Source: Tritrichomonas foetus (taxonomy: Eukaryota; Parabasalia; Tritrichomonadida; Tritrichomonadidae). Taken from it: DNA of 41,296 nucleotides. The stretch is from NCBI GenBank assembly GCA_001839685.1, contig MLAK01000469.1, positions 64,965 through 106,260 on the forward strand, given 5' to 3'. The notes under the pieces are model-generated. The model was not told the DNA's origin, made no database searches, and saw nothing but the letters and a program-made list of their open reading frames with translations. Positions 29,725 through 40,349 of this stretch are shown here, one piece after another (position 1 is the first letter of the stretch; every line of letters starts with the position of its first letter). The position numbers were made by a program, and so were the translations under genes.

Positions 29725-29950
29725 NNNNNNNNNNNNNNNNNNNNNNNNNNNNNNNNNNNNNNNNNNNNNNNNNNNNNNNNNNNNNNNNNNNNNNNNNNNN
29801 NNNNNNNNNNNNNNNNNNNNNNNNNNNNNNNNNNNNNNNNNNNNNNNNNNNNNNNNNNNNNNNNNNNNNNNNNNNNNNNNNNNNNNNNNNNNNNNNNNNN
29901 NNNNNNNNNNNNNNNNNNNNNNNNNNNNNNNNNNNNNNNNNNNNNNNNNN
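29725..29950. other. Assembly gap (226 N)
   Basis: A run of 226 N between two contigs. Because the flanking contigs overlap by 587 bp, the true gap is probably zero or negative and the N count is a scaffolding estimate. Confidence 0.95.
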
Positions 29951-30537
29951 TCATTTTGAACATTCATAATACCACTCATACTGCCTGAAACATCATAATC
30001 TTCAAAAATACATGATTCAATAGTAATCATACTCGAACTAAATATAATACCATCTAATTTGTTACCTCTAAAAGTACAATGACTAATATTTGGTAAAACC
30101 CATGCTTCATTTGAATAAACATATAAATATGAATCTCCTCCAAAATTATTAATAAACGTGCATTCACTTAATGTGAAATTATATGAACGTGAATAAATAG
30201 CATTTCCATTGGTACCTTGACAATTATCAAAGGTACAATTAACAACTCGTCCTTCTTCATCTCCTGTCTGGTGACCATCTTGGAAATAAATGCCTCCTCC
30301 TTTAACAGATTGACATTCTTGGAATGTACAGTTTTCAACTAACATGTCGTTGTCTCCTGCACTTTGACCTCCTGAATCAACTCCACTAGAAATAGCTCCT
30401 CCTTCAACTCCAGATGAACATTTAATAAATGTACATCGAAAAACATTAATAGGTGTCCAAATATATCCTGATGATGCTTGATCAAGTGAATAAAAATACA
30501 TAGCACCTCCATATGTTGGTGAAGAACATGATGTAAA
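29951..30537. repeat. False direct duplication, copy 2
   Basis: Second copy of 29091-29677; here the sequence continues correctly past 30537 (ATGTAAATGAAC), whereas copy 1 breaks into the adapter at 29677. Confidence 0.9.
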
Positions 30538-32973
30538 TGAACAATCAGAAATAGTGACTGTTTGACTAGTTAATTGTTCAAAATATAATGCTCCTCCTGC
30601 ATCTCCAGAAACAGAATTGTTATTAAAATTACAACTGGAAATTACGCACATATGTGTTGGACTATAAACGCAACTACCAGAAACAAGTGCATAGTTATTT
30701 TCAAAATCACAATAACTAATTGTTATGAGTTGACTATTTGATACATAAATACATCCACCCATATTATTAAACTGATTTCCATTTAAATTCGAATTGTTGA
30801 TGAATTGGCATGATGATATTGTGACAGATTTTGCTACATCAAACATGAAAACTCGATTTTTATTATTTTTAAATACGCAATCAGTAAACTCGATTTTAAC
30901 CATAGAAGACCAGTCATCTTGTATTTGAATAATACCATTTAACAAATCTGCCACATAGTAATTCTCAAACGTGCATTTGTGAATGTTAGATTGGAAACCA
31001 CCTAATGTAATTCCATCCAGTTTATTGTTCGAAAATAAACACTCGTTAATCATGCAATTACTCATCATAAAAGGATGAGCATAGAGATAGGTTTTGGGTC
31101 CAAAATTATTTCGAAATATGGTATTTTGGATTGTGATATTATGGCTGCTACAATAAATTGCGTCACCATCTGTAGTTCCTTTACAATTGTCAAAAATACA
31201 ATTCAAAACTTTGGTTTCTTCATTCCCCATTCCATTGCCATAATTTTGAAAATAAGCACCTCCACCTTTGGCACTTTGGCAATTCAAGAAAGAACTGTCA
31301 TCAATAAGCATATCGCTTGTTCCGGTAATAACTGTTCCATTGGCCATACCACTTGATATTGCGCCACCTTCGATGATGGACGAGCAATCGATAAATTTAC
31401 ATGAATGAACTGATATCGGATTCCATGTGTATGTCAAAGATTCTTCATCAAAAGCAAAAAAGTATATAGCACCACCACATGATCCTGCAGAGCATCCACC
31501 AAAAGTGCAATTAATTATAAAATGATTTTTCTGTCGAGGTTGTGATAGGTAAATTGCTCCACCTGAACCTGAATTTGCCGAAGAGTTGTAAAATTGACAT
31601 TCTGATATGTCGAATAAATGTGTATATCCAAATATACAACTACCATTTAATAATGCAGTGTTATTTTGGAAAATACAATTAGTTAATGAAAGGCAAGCAT
31701 TTGTTGTTAAATTACTACTAATATAGTAGATAGATCCACCATCATTTGAGGTGCACGACATAAAAGTGCAGTTATTAATGAATAATTGGCTTTTATCGCT
31801 AATTGTATTTGCTGTATCTATTTCTAAAGAAAGTGCACCTCCATATAAAGTTGCTTTACATGATTCGAATGTCACCCTCTCAAAGCTTAATGAAGAAATG
31901 GTTGAATTAAGATATAAAATTGCCCCACCACAAGTTGAACTATAAAAATTAGAGAAGGTGGTATCTGCTATTGATGATTTCCCTGCAATAATAAGTGCTC
32001 GACTGTCTTTGGATAAATCACCTTCAAAAATACAATTTGAAATTGCAAGTAATTCTTTAGATGTAAAAATTAAGCATCCTGCATATGATGCAGGATTTAC
32101 AACTGCGCCAATATTATTGGAAAAATTGCAAAAACTGAGAGTGAGAGTTCCATCAGCGAAATTGAGAAAACCAGATGATGAACCTGTACATGAGTCTATT
32201 TCACAATTATAAAGGATATAATCTATATTCGTCGAAACACTCAAAAAAGAGCTTGATGTTAATTTTATATTGGAAAATTTGGAGTTTTCAAAGCATGTAG
32301 ATACGCCTAAACCAAAATTTACATTATTTAAGTTAGAATAAACGCATTCAGTAAATGATATATTTTGTGTTGGAAAAGTTGATTCAGCACTAAAAATTCT
32401 AACCGAATTTGAAGCGTCATCTGTTACGTCAGAAAAATCTATATTAGAAAATGAAGGTTGAACATTATTTAATTTGAATAGTGTAATTTCGCCTGTCATT
32501 TTAGAAAAGAATGAGTCAGAAAATGCAAGTGTATTTGAGCTAGTTAATGATGTCGTTGAAGCTGTTATAAAAATATGATTTGCGGAATTATCACCTGTCA
32601 ATTCATAAAAAGTGGAACTTTCAAATGATCCGTCAATTGAGTCAATTGATAAATAAGTGCTTTCAATAAAATAACAGTTTAAGAAATTAAAGTTAGCAAA
32701 TGTATTTTGTGTGGTGGTTCGTTGAAAAGAAAAAGAACATGAAGTAAAGTTTGAACCAGATATTTCGATGTCACCGCTGCAATCAATAAAAGTGAATGTC
32801 TCACTTGACTTAACTTGATCAACTAATGATTCTGAGCATGAGTTTAATATTATTGGTCTTATATCCTTAAAACTAGAACGGTCAATTAGGACAGATAATT
32901 CTCTTGGGTTAATATTAAGGTTATCTGACTTTTTCTCGATTCTTATTGCTAAGAAGAAAGATAGCCAAAACAT
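29951..32973 (-). CDS. Pmp-like surface protein, N-terminal part of a gene split by assembly
   Basis: The 5' part of one gene, from ATG 32973 to the gap. Joined to 29090-27059 after dropping the duplicated 587 bp, adapter and N run, the frame is continuous and predicts about 1684 residues. The N-terminus MFWLSFFLAIR is a short, weak signal-peptide candidate. Residues ~20-350 are a Ser/Thr/Phe-rich beta-rich region. From about 350 onward there are parallel beta-helix repeats with GGAI, GGALYF and CxF..C motifs, as in chlamydial Pmp proteins and the trichomonad Pmp-like family. Large modules of about 315-325 residues recur: compare CGGAIYFFAFDEESLTYTWN with YGGAMYFYSLDQASSGYIWT. An initiator TCATA (32986-32982) gives an 11-base leader. 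A role in adhesion is inferred from the family. A frame reported through the N run is spurious. Confidence 0.85.
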
Positions 32974-32981
32974 ATTAGGAT

Positions 32982-32986
32982 TATGA
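32982..32986 (-). promoter_or_regulatory. Initiator-like TCATA
   Basis: On the minus strand TCATA has its predicted +1 A at 32984, 11 bases before the ATG at 32973, matching the trichomonad consensus TCA(+1)Y(T/A). Confidence 0.5.
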
Positions 32987-33258
32987 TATTCAAGATTTAA
33001 GTTGAGAATTAATTGAAATTTTCTTTGTATTCAAACTAATTCATTTCCAGTAAATTTTGAATATTTTCCACAAAAACAGAATAAAATTGATAAGAAAACA
33101 AACAAGATGTTCGTGAATCAGATTTCGGCATTGAAAAAAATTAAATGTTATTGGCAATTATCTGTCAAAGCAATAGGAAATTCTTAACCCGAAATTTTCA
33201 TTCGACAAACATATTCAGAAAAGTAAAATATAAAAACTAATAATATTTAGTTTCGAAC

Positions 33259-33299
<41 letters not shown>

Positions 33300-34688
33300 T
33301 ATTGAATATTGTCTTCAATAATAGTCAAAAAAAATTTGTCATAATATCGACTTTCTGAAAATTGAATAATTTTCAGATTATTGAATTGTTTCCCATAGAA
33401 ATATAATGGACACAAATTTAATGAAAGGAAAATTTTAAAAGTAAAACCTGCGCTGATATTGGTAAAAATTATTCCAATTGTAAAGATCAAAGCTGCTAAA
33501 TAATCGATTTGATTCTCACGTAAAATTCCGTCAATAACAATAAAACAAAAAGTTTTCAAAACATTAATATTTTATCATAAAATGTGCATAAAGCAAACAC
33601 TCAAAGATTTCAATTTGTCAGGTAATGAAAAAAATTGAATCGATCCTTCTCTTCATAAAAAGTCAGGTTATTTTTATTGCTGAAAGATTAATGATCATGT
33701 TTGCAGTATATGATAACATAAATTTTCTACAAATTGTCGCAAAATTAATTGCACGATTGAAAAAATATTCAATACAAAAAGATCATAATTCAAATTGAGA
33801 AAACTTCGGATTTTTGGCTTTGGGGATTTCTCAATATTTAATCATCAAAAATTTGAGATAAAAAAAAATCCCATACGAATAAGTCTAGTCGATGAATATA
33901 TCATTGAGATTTGCTTGGGGAAATGGAGGAAATTAAGGTTTTAGTACAATTTACACCTTGAAGATGATAATAGAGGTTTGTTATTTTCATTTCCATGATT
34001 TCATACAAAAATAAAGATCAATTTGATTAATTGTTATTTGTAATAAATAGAAAGAAACGAATGGTAAAGGATGAAAATAGAAAGAGGAAAACTATATCAT
34101 TTTAATTTTTGAATTGAGTAACGATCTGACTACCACCTCGTTCTCATCAAAGGACATGATGTTGAAAATGGTAGCTGTAATCGCATAAAATCGTCAGAGA
34201 AAGCTTTCTGGGGTAAAATAAATTCTTTAAATTATAAAGGTGAATCTGAGGTCAATAATTTTAACCATCGATATTCCCCGCCAATATTTTTTTGATGTAG
34301 ATATCGAACTTATCATGAAAAAAAAAAAATTTAAAGGCTTTAAGTTACACATCCGCATTACAGCCAAACATAAAAAGACTACAAGAAGAAATTGATTTCA
34401 TGAATTTGGCGTATTCAATCAAGATCAAATGATTGTTGACTTATTATGTATCTATGAAGTCAATATTACTAGATATAATTTATGGAAACTTAAAAATTGA
34501 CTTCTACATTACGAACAAAAATTACACCAGAAGAGACTTTTTTTGACTCTCAAAAGAGGCCAAATAAGCATTCAAAACATGATGAGATGAGATGATAAAC
34601 TGAAAAAGCTATGATTTATATATTTATATTTATCAGAAAACATCAAATTTCGCAAAAATTCGACAATTTTTCGCATGTGAAATAAACT
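32987..34688. other. Intergenic region
   Basis: About 1.7 kb of AT-rich DNA upstream of the Pmp-like gene. It holds a 38-base A tract. The minus-strand ORF at 33215-33559 starts at a TTG, has no nearby ATG and owes its Phe run to the A tract, so it is not accepted. No other gene, RNA or repeat is evident. Confidence 0.5.
33260..33297. repeat. Poly(A) homopolymer tract, 38 bases
   Basis: An uninterrupted run of A on the plus strand, about 280 bp upstream of the Pmp-like ATG. Tracts this long are error-prone in assembly, so the length is approximate. Confidence 0.95.
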
Positions 34689-36700
34689 CGGATTAGAAAG
34701 CTATTGATATAACTTGATAGAGTTCGCGTTTATGTCCAAAATGATTTTGGAAAACGACAAACGTCTACATAAAGACTTTTTGATGAATTAGCATTTTATA
34801 TCATATATCCTCCATAATAAAATTATATTAGAGTATGAACAGAAGCCCATATTACACGCATCATAACCCTACAACATAAAAAAATCGTATAAAATATAAT
34901 TTTTACATAATTCATATCTAATAATCATAGAAATGGTAGTTATACAGTATATTTCTCTTCTTATCTACATGCAAATGGTCAGATTGCTTGTCAAATTAGT
35001 AGTGTCTGACTTTATCACAATGAGAAGCGTCAACATCTGGAAATAATTGACCAGAATCTTTATCATAACTTGACACAATTCTATCTCCCCGAAATTCTCC
35101 CAAATCATTATTTGCTACTGTTGCAACCCTCTAAGGATCGAATATTAGGTCAAATAAGTGGATGGATAAATATAGGCTATCCAATACTATAAATTTCATA
35201 ATACTTCCAAACTAATGGTTAGAGTAGAGGTTATCAAGTGTATGTAGTCTATTGAGATCTGTGTAGCTATTCTTGAATGCTGCATTAAATGCCAACTGGT
35301 TCATTTCTATCAAGTCTAATTAAAGATAATAATGTTAAATATTATTTGAACTGTTCTTCATACTTATGCAGTCAAATATATTGATGTTTTCCCCTTTTTA
35401 AAACTCTGTTCTATACAAATTTATCATAAAAATATTTTCTTTTCAAATTAATTGTTTTTTTCATGATCATATCCAATAATCCAAATCCATTATAGTTTAT
35501 AAATTATTGATTTTTACTAAAATTGGTTACTTGATAAATTGTTTGTTGTCGGGATTTAATTCGTGTAATAGGGTTTCTGTTCAGACTCTCGAGAGTAGTG
35601 ACCTTTATTTAGTGTGGAAAAAATTGCTTGTGAATAATTAATATATGTTGCTCCTTGAATACGTAATCAAGCTTTCATTGTGGCACTAATATCTTGTTAC
35701 ATGAATTCCAATTTATTCGATCGATATCTGTTCGATATTGTCCATCAATGATTCTACAAGAGAACCCTTTGTCTTTGTTGCGTCGAAAATCGAATACATA
35801 ATAATTGCCAGAGAAAAGAGCTTTAATTCTATATTTTCTGTATGATAAGTGCATCTACAGTGCGATACATTCACCAAAAACGTTAATTTGAATCTGGTTT
35901 TGCCTTTGTGACATTATCAAGTCATTTTTACCAAAAAATTTCCATAAATGGTACCATCCTATTATTTATGATCAAATACTTATCGAGAAGTTCAAAGTAT
36001 TTTCATTCATTGAAGACGATTTATTTCTTTTATGTCTCTCAAATGGGGAGTTTTTTCTTTCGAATATATACATATATATATATATAGAATACAATCACAA
36101 CCCTGTTCATGGCCAAAATCTGTTCGAACAGTAATCGCTGACCCAAAATTTCAAGAAGTGTCAAAGATCTTGTTTGCCAACTCACGAAAATATAATTCGG
36201 TGAGCAATTGTTATTGTAAAAATACATTTAGTAAATTATTAATTGAATGAGAATTATAAGTTGAATGTTTATAATGAATGCTAATAATTAATGTTTGTAA
36301 TGAACGTTTATAAAGAACATTGATGAAGATATTAATATTATTTGGATTGCTAAATTGTCTTTTACTTCCTTATTTTTTGAATAATGTTTCATAAAATTAT
36401 TAGTTTAAATAGAGATAATTTTCAGAATGTTGTAAAAACATAAATAAAAGACATCAATTATAATTGTTGTCATTATAGCGATTACAATTAAACAAAGCCA
36501 AAGGTTGATTCATCTTGACGCAATTTCAGAATAGAACCGGTTTTATATCAGTCTATATCTGATGAAGAGACAATTAGGAAAGAGATAAAAGATGATCTAT
36601 TTTATGAAAGCTGAATAACTTCTTGGATGCTTAGGACGATGTTCTCTCACATATATAAAGAAACCTAACTTATTCAGATTTTTCTCAAACCTGAGGAATA
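34689..36700 (-). pseudogene. Decayed integrase/transposase-like gene, relic A
   Basis: The minus strand holds a series of coding-like fragments in shifting frames with scattered stops. In order they are: EKNLNKLGFFIYVREHRPKH (about 36690-36630); an integrase-core-like piece, ITVRTDFGHEQG (about 36140-36100); MHLSYRKYRIKALFSGNYYV (about 35850-35780); WNSCNKILVPQ (near 35710-35680); LAFNAAFKNSYTDLNRLHTL (about 35300-35240); NDLGEFRGDRIVSSYDKDSG and PDVDASHCDKVRHY (about 35120-35000); and FQNHFGHKRELYQV (about 34750-34710). The RTDxGxE-type segment is typical of DDE/rve-fold integrase cores, as in the eukaryotic integrase-core domain family. Parts match relic B in the same order and orientation, so this is a repeated element. 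No intact terminal inverted repeats or target duplications were found by eye. Assignment to a transposon class is tentative. Confidence 0.5.
36064..36086. repeat. AT dinucleotide microsatellite
   Basis: A short TA/CATA alternating tract of about 23 bases within relic A; no function is implied. The ORFs spanning it on both strands are noise or fragments of the relic. Confidence 0.8.
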
Positions 36701-37567
36701 CGCGAGAACACTATATTAATATATATTAGCAAAACATTTTTTGGCAAAAATAAAAAAGTAAAATTATATTTATTAAAAATCATATGTGAGAAATGAACCA
36801 AAGTCGATTTGATGAGCCTGTTTAGAGCACGGGGCTCCCCAAGGTTCGAACCTAATCGTGTGGGTACCCAATGGTCATGGAATACTTATTCGGAACCCAT
36901 TTCAAAAGGAATATATTCATGATGTTAGGAACTTCATGACATTCGATCATATCATTATGTTCAATGATCATTATTATTATATAATATGAATGAGATATTA
37001 AACCCAAATCTGCGGGGTAAATTTTACTATATCTCAATTTAATATTTCCATAGATTTCCTTATTTTGTTCAATTATAGTTGACGAGTTTTGATTTTAAGT
37101 GGCAAAGATTATTATTTTCACTCCTTTATTCTATGGCACCTGAAATTAATCACCTAGCTTTGCGATGATCATCATGAATGTGAAATCACTCATATTTCCG
37201 CAAATTTTTCATTTCTCCATAATTCGATTGAGAATAATGAATAAAGAATTTTTCCAGTATTTTTCCATTGTTATCTTTTGAAATGTTAATTTTTGGGAGA
37301 TAATTTCGCATGCGAGAAATCTTCACAATTTTGCGAAGATCTTATCAAACTTTAAATAGTTTATTCAATTACTTACTTTTTGACATGTTCATTTTGATGA
37401 TTTTTTTTTCGAGCAGTCGAAGCCCATCCACACACGAAACTCAAACTCGCGTTTATAATTGACCAAATTTGTACGTAATTTGGAGAGGCGTAAAAAGCCA
37501 AATTAATCTAAATTGAAACATGATAAACTTTAAAAACATACACAATTTTTGTGACGAATGAGATACA
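36701..37567. other. Intergenic region
   Basis: About 870 bp between relic A and the 3' end of the kinase gene. It contains GGTTCGAACC near 36843-36852, like a tRNA T-arm/box B, but no complete tRNA cloverleaf can be drawn on either strand. Nothing else is supported. Confidence 0.45.
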
Positions 37568-38854
37568 TCAAACATGTTGCCATGATGCCCTCTTTCCTCT
37601 CCTTATTGAATCCGATAGATTTGGATGTGTAATTTTGACATTTGCAACTGACCCTCTTTTTTGAGACACGAAATGTAAAGGTGGCATTTTTAGTTTACTA
37701 TTTGCCGCACTAATCTGAAGTTGCATCAATCTCGGTGGTCTTCCTTTGGTTGATGATGTTGCAATTTGCATTCTTCTTGCTCGTGGTGATTTCCTATCAT
37801 AGAGCTCATCTTCTTTATCTTTACCTTGATTAGGTTCTGCTATTGAAAAAGCTGTGGGTGCTTTTTTATTTTTATTGTTTACTTCTTCATTGTCATGTTC
37901 ATCTCCATTGTTCGAGAAATGATTCGATATGCTTCTTTTGAGTTCTTCTGCTTCTTCTCTTCCGAAAAACTCGTCCAGCATTTTTGCTGAAACAGCACAC
38001 GGCCTATCCCTTGCAGCCATCAAAACCTTCTCTGCATTCATCATAAATTTATGCTTGAAAATTTCATTAATAGTAATTCTTTTCGCAGGATCAACGCACA
38101 TCATACGGTTTATCAGATCTCTGCAGCTATCCGACAAATAATTTGGTGTTGAAAATTGACCATTTTTAATGAGCTGAAAAAGCTGGGCGTTATTTCGCGT
38201 GGAGGTCCAAGGGACATTTCCGACCACCATAACATAGAGAATGACGCCGGCCGACCAAATATCTGCTTTAAAAGGATCGTATTCGCGCCCGCTTATTGTT
38301 TCGGGCGATGCGTAGAAGGGGGACCCGCAGGGCGTCTGGCATAGATTGTTATTTTCAAAGAATTTCTTCGATAAACCAAAGTCTGTTAATTTTATGTGAT
38401 GAACTGTATCGAGCAATATGTTTTCTGGTTTTAGGTCACGATGTGCGATTCCCATTTGGTGAATGTATTGGAGCGCCTCTAAGATTTGCTTGAGAATGTT
38501 TTTGCCCTCGTTTTCTGTAAACTTTTGTTTTTGGACGATATATTCAAAAAGCTCGCCGTTTGCACAAAATTCAATAAAAACGAAATAAAAGTTATCATCT
38601 TGTAAAAGTTCTCGTAATTCGACAACACCGGGATGTCTAAGTGACTGCATAATTCGAATTTCGGTTTCAAATTTTTTCTGGCGAATTTCAGTGTTCAAGT
38701 GCTGTTTGGAAATCACTTTGCATGCTGAATATGTTTTTTCTTCGGTATTGAATGCGAGTTTGACAACAGCTGTGGCACCTTCGCCAAGGTTTCCACGGAA
38801 AACATATGGTCCTATTTGATCGGGAATTAGAGGAATCTGCTCTTGATTAAACAT
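37568..38854 (-). CDS. CAMK/CAMKL-type serine/threonine protein kinase
   Basis: 428 residues from the ATG at 38854; an upstream in-frame TTG at 38857 is not used. A complete kinase domain spans about 17-270: Gly-rich loop GNLGEGATAVVK, lysine K46 in SACKV, catalytic HRDLKPEN with D140, DFG D158, activation segment CQTPCGSPFYASPE, then DIWSAGVILYVMVVGNVPW and the RIT motif (KRITINEIFKHKF). The GSPFYASPE loop and FTE(N)E-x-x-x-I-L-x-Q-I-L-x-A-L-x-Y-I-H pattern place it with the AMPK/SNF1-like CAMK branch; which subfamily is unclear. The C-terminal ~155 residues are disordered and basic, with many possible phosphosites (KSPRARR, SIRRGKRAS), and no UBA, KA1 or calmodulin-binding domain is obvious. 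An initiator-like TCAAA (A at 38863) is 9 bases upstream. Confidence 0.93.
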   Translation of the reverse strand: MFNQEQIPLIPDQIGPYVFRGNLGEGATAVVKLAFNTEEKTYSACKVISKQHLNTEIRQKKFETEIRIMQSLRHPGVVELRELLQDDNFYFVFIEFCANGELFEYIVQKQKFTENEGKNILKQILEALQYIHQMGIAHRDLKPENILLDTVHHIKLTDFGLSKKFFENNNLCQTPCGSPFYASPETISGREYDPFKADIWSAGVILYVMVVGNVPWTSTRNNAQLFQLIKNGQFSTPNYLSDSCRDLINRMMCVDPAKRITINEIFKHKFMMNAEKVLMAARDRPCAVSAKMLDEFFGREEAEELKRSISNHFSNNGDEHDNEEVNNKNKKAPTAFSIAEPNQGKDKEDELYDRKSPRARRMQIATSSTKGRPPRLMQLQISAANSKLKMPPLHFVSQKRGSVANVKITHPNLSDSIRRGKRASWQHV

Positions 38855-39378
38855 CAATTTTTTGAAAAAATTGCATGTAAAATTTTCAATAGACTTTATT
38901 AGAATTGAGAGAAAGAATTAACTGAATTTAATTGAAAAAAAATATTTCAAAGCTCTTAAAATTGAATCCTAATTTAGGTTTCATAAATTTTGTATCTTAG
39001 AATTTTTTATATTGTCACTTTTTTCAATAAATTAAATTAAAAAAATCAATAAGTTGGAATGTCACTCCCCTTTCACACAAAAAAATAGCTTTTTTTATAA
39101 AAAAGTTATCATAATCTATTTCATATATACGATAAATGGTTTTAAAATATATGTTTCAACATTATAAAGATATACATGAAATTTATTAAGTTATAAAGAG
39201 CATCATTTTCAAATTTTGAAGAGAATCGATAAATATCTCACATATCGAGTTTTTCACAAAACGTTTAATTGAATAACATCTTTTAGACTTATATCAAAGC
39301 ATTGATAAATACATTTGCTATAATTAAATCAAATATATATAGCAGCATATATGTTTTGATGAATCAAAAAAATGAAGA
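38855..39378. other. Intergenic region
   Basis: About 520 bp of AT-rich DNA upstream of the kinase ATG and downstream of relic B. No ORF or repeat of note is seen apart from the initiator-like TCAAA near 38861-38865 (-). Confidence 0.5.
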
Positions 39379-40032
39379 TTAGTATTTTTTATACACTGGT
39401 GGTCTTCCTATCTTCTTAATATGGATAACATTTGACATCAGAATTCTCTGTACATTTGTTTGAATTTTATTAGCAGTCAAAGCCCCAGCATCAAAAGTAT
39501 TTCCACTTTTTTCAATAAATGAGTTCAATCTTTGCAACACCAACATGAGATATCTTTCAAAGGAATCTTCTCTATCACTGAATACATGATTTCGATACTT
39601 TTGAATATGTCATTTTTTATTGGTTGGTAAAGTTGAATACTTTCCACCAAATGACATTCTAATCTATTGCATATAACTTTTTATATTGATAGCACTCACG
39701 TTTAAAATGATTTTGAAAATAGTGGGCAAAAGGATTTTGATGCAGAAAGTTCTGCATCACATATCTTCCATTTTTTAATGCAGCATCATTTATTAAATGG
39801 GAAAGAAATATTTTGTGCATAAAAAGTATGTTTGTTGCTTATTGAATGTGTAACCAAGCTTTCATAGTTGGACTTATATCTTATTCCATGAAGTCCAGCG
39901 TACCATAGGATTGATTAGAACCGGGAAGATGATCTGTTATATTCTGCTAAAGTTGTATAACTTCTTGCATACTTAGGATGAAGATTTCTCAACTATAGAA
40001 AGATGTCTAATTTATAAGGATTTACCTCAACC
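39379..40032 (-). pseudogene. Decayed integrase/transposase-like gene, relic B
   Basis: The minus strand holds fragments of the same ancestral protein as relic A, in the same order: NPYKLDIFL then LRNLHPKYARSYTTLAEYNR (about 40020-39930), WYAGLHGIRYKSNYESLVTH (about 39910-39850), and MQNFLHQNPFAHYFQNHFKR (about 39760-39700). A last fragment runs from an ATG near 39660 to a TAA at 39381-39379. It has one internal TGA, then about 80 clean codons including DSFERYLMLVLQRLNSFIEK and ending KKIGRPPVYKKY. Relative to relic A, the roughly 0.9-kb segment holding the integrase-core-like piece is absent here. The DNA match is clearest at 39826-39896 against 35645-35708 and at 39927-40031 against 36590-36700. 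Confidence 0.5.
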
Positions 40033-40349
40033 CCTGGGAATAAATGTGATCCCTAACTTTTTATTTACAAATATTAAAATGAAAAATAATCGGGGTAAAA
40101 AAGAGAATGGAACAAAAGTAGATTCAAAATGAATATTTTTAACTGTTTAAATGGTCGCAATTCAATGAATATATTGGCCAAATATCGCAAGAAACAGTCT
40201 GTAATCTAAACAAAGATTTTCAAAAAATGATGGTCGTTCATTAAAAATTTTTGGTCGATCAAAACATCACAAATTTTCAAAAGCCAATCTTCATTTAATA
40301 CAAAAAGTTAAGCCAAAATCTTGTCATCTAAAATCTCCACGCAAAGGAA
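40033..40349. other. Upstream region of the BUD23-type gene
   Basis: About 320 bp of AT-rich DNA. TCATC at 40324-40328 (A at 40326) is 24 bases before the ATG and is the best initiator candidate. The 14-bp TGTCATCTAAAATC occurs at 40322-40335 and again at 40351-40364 across the start codon. Confidence 0.45.

Noticed and set aside
29479..29990. Continuous 1164-codon frame running through the N gap and into cyclase-derived residues (PFIAVSVYTP)
   Set aside because: The residues come from unknown bases and a displaced mate-pair fragment; the true frame continues at 29090.
29091..30537. A genuine recent exon or module duplication in the surface protein gene
   Set aside because: The copies appear identical while true modules are diverged, they flank an adapter and N gap, and the offset breaks the frame; assembly overlap explains it better.
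33215..33559. 114-codon minus-strand ORF with hydrophobic residues and a Phe run
   Set aside because: It begins at TTG, has no ATG or initiator nearby, and the Phe run comes from the 38-base A tract on the plus strand.
36780..36860. Possible tRNA: GGTTCGAACC with GCCTGTTTAGAGCAC upstream resembling D- and T-arms
   Set aside because: The spacing between the arms is about 16 bases, too short for an anticodon arm and variable loop, and no acceptor stem pairs on either strand. GGTTCGAACC is itself palindromic, so it is weak evidence. At most a tRNA scrap.
38296..38493. Plus-strand ORF opposite the kinase domain
   Set aside because: It is an antisense shadow of conserved kinase motifs; no independent support.
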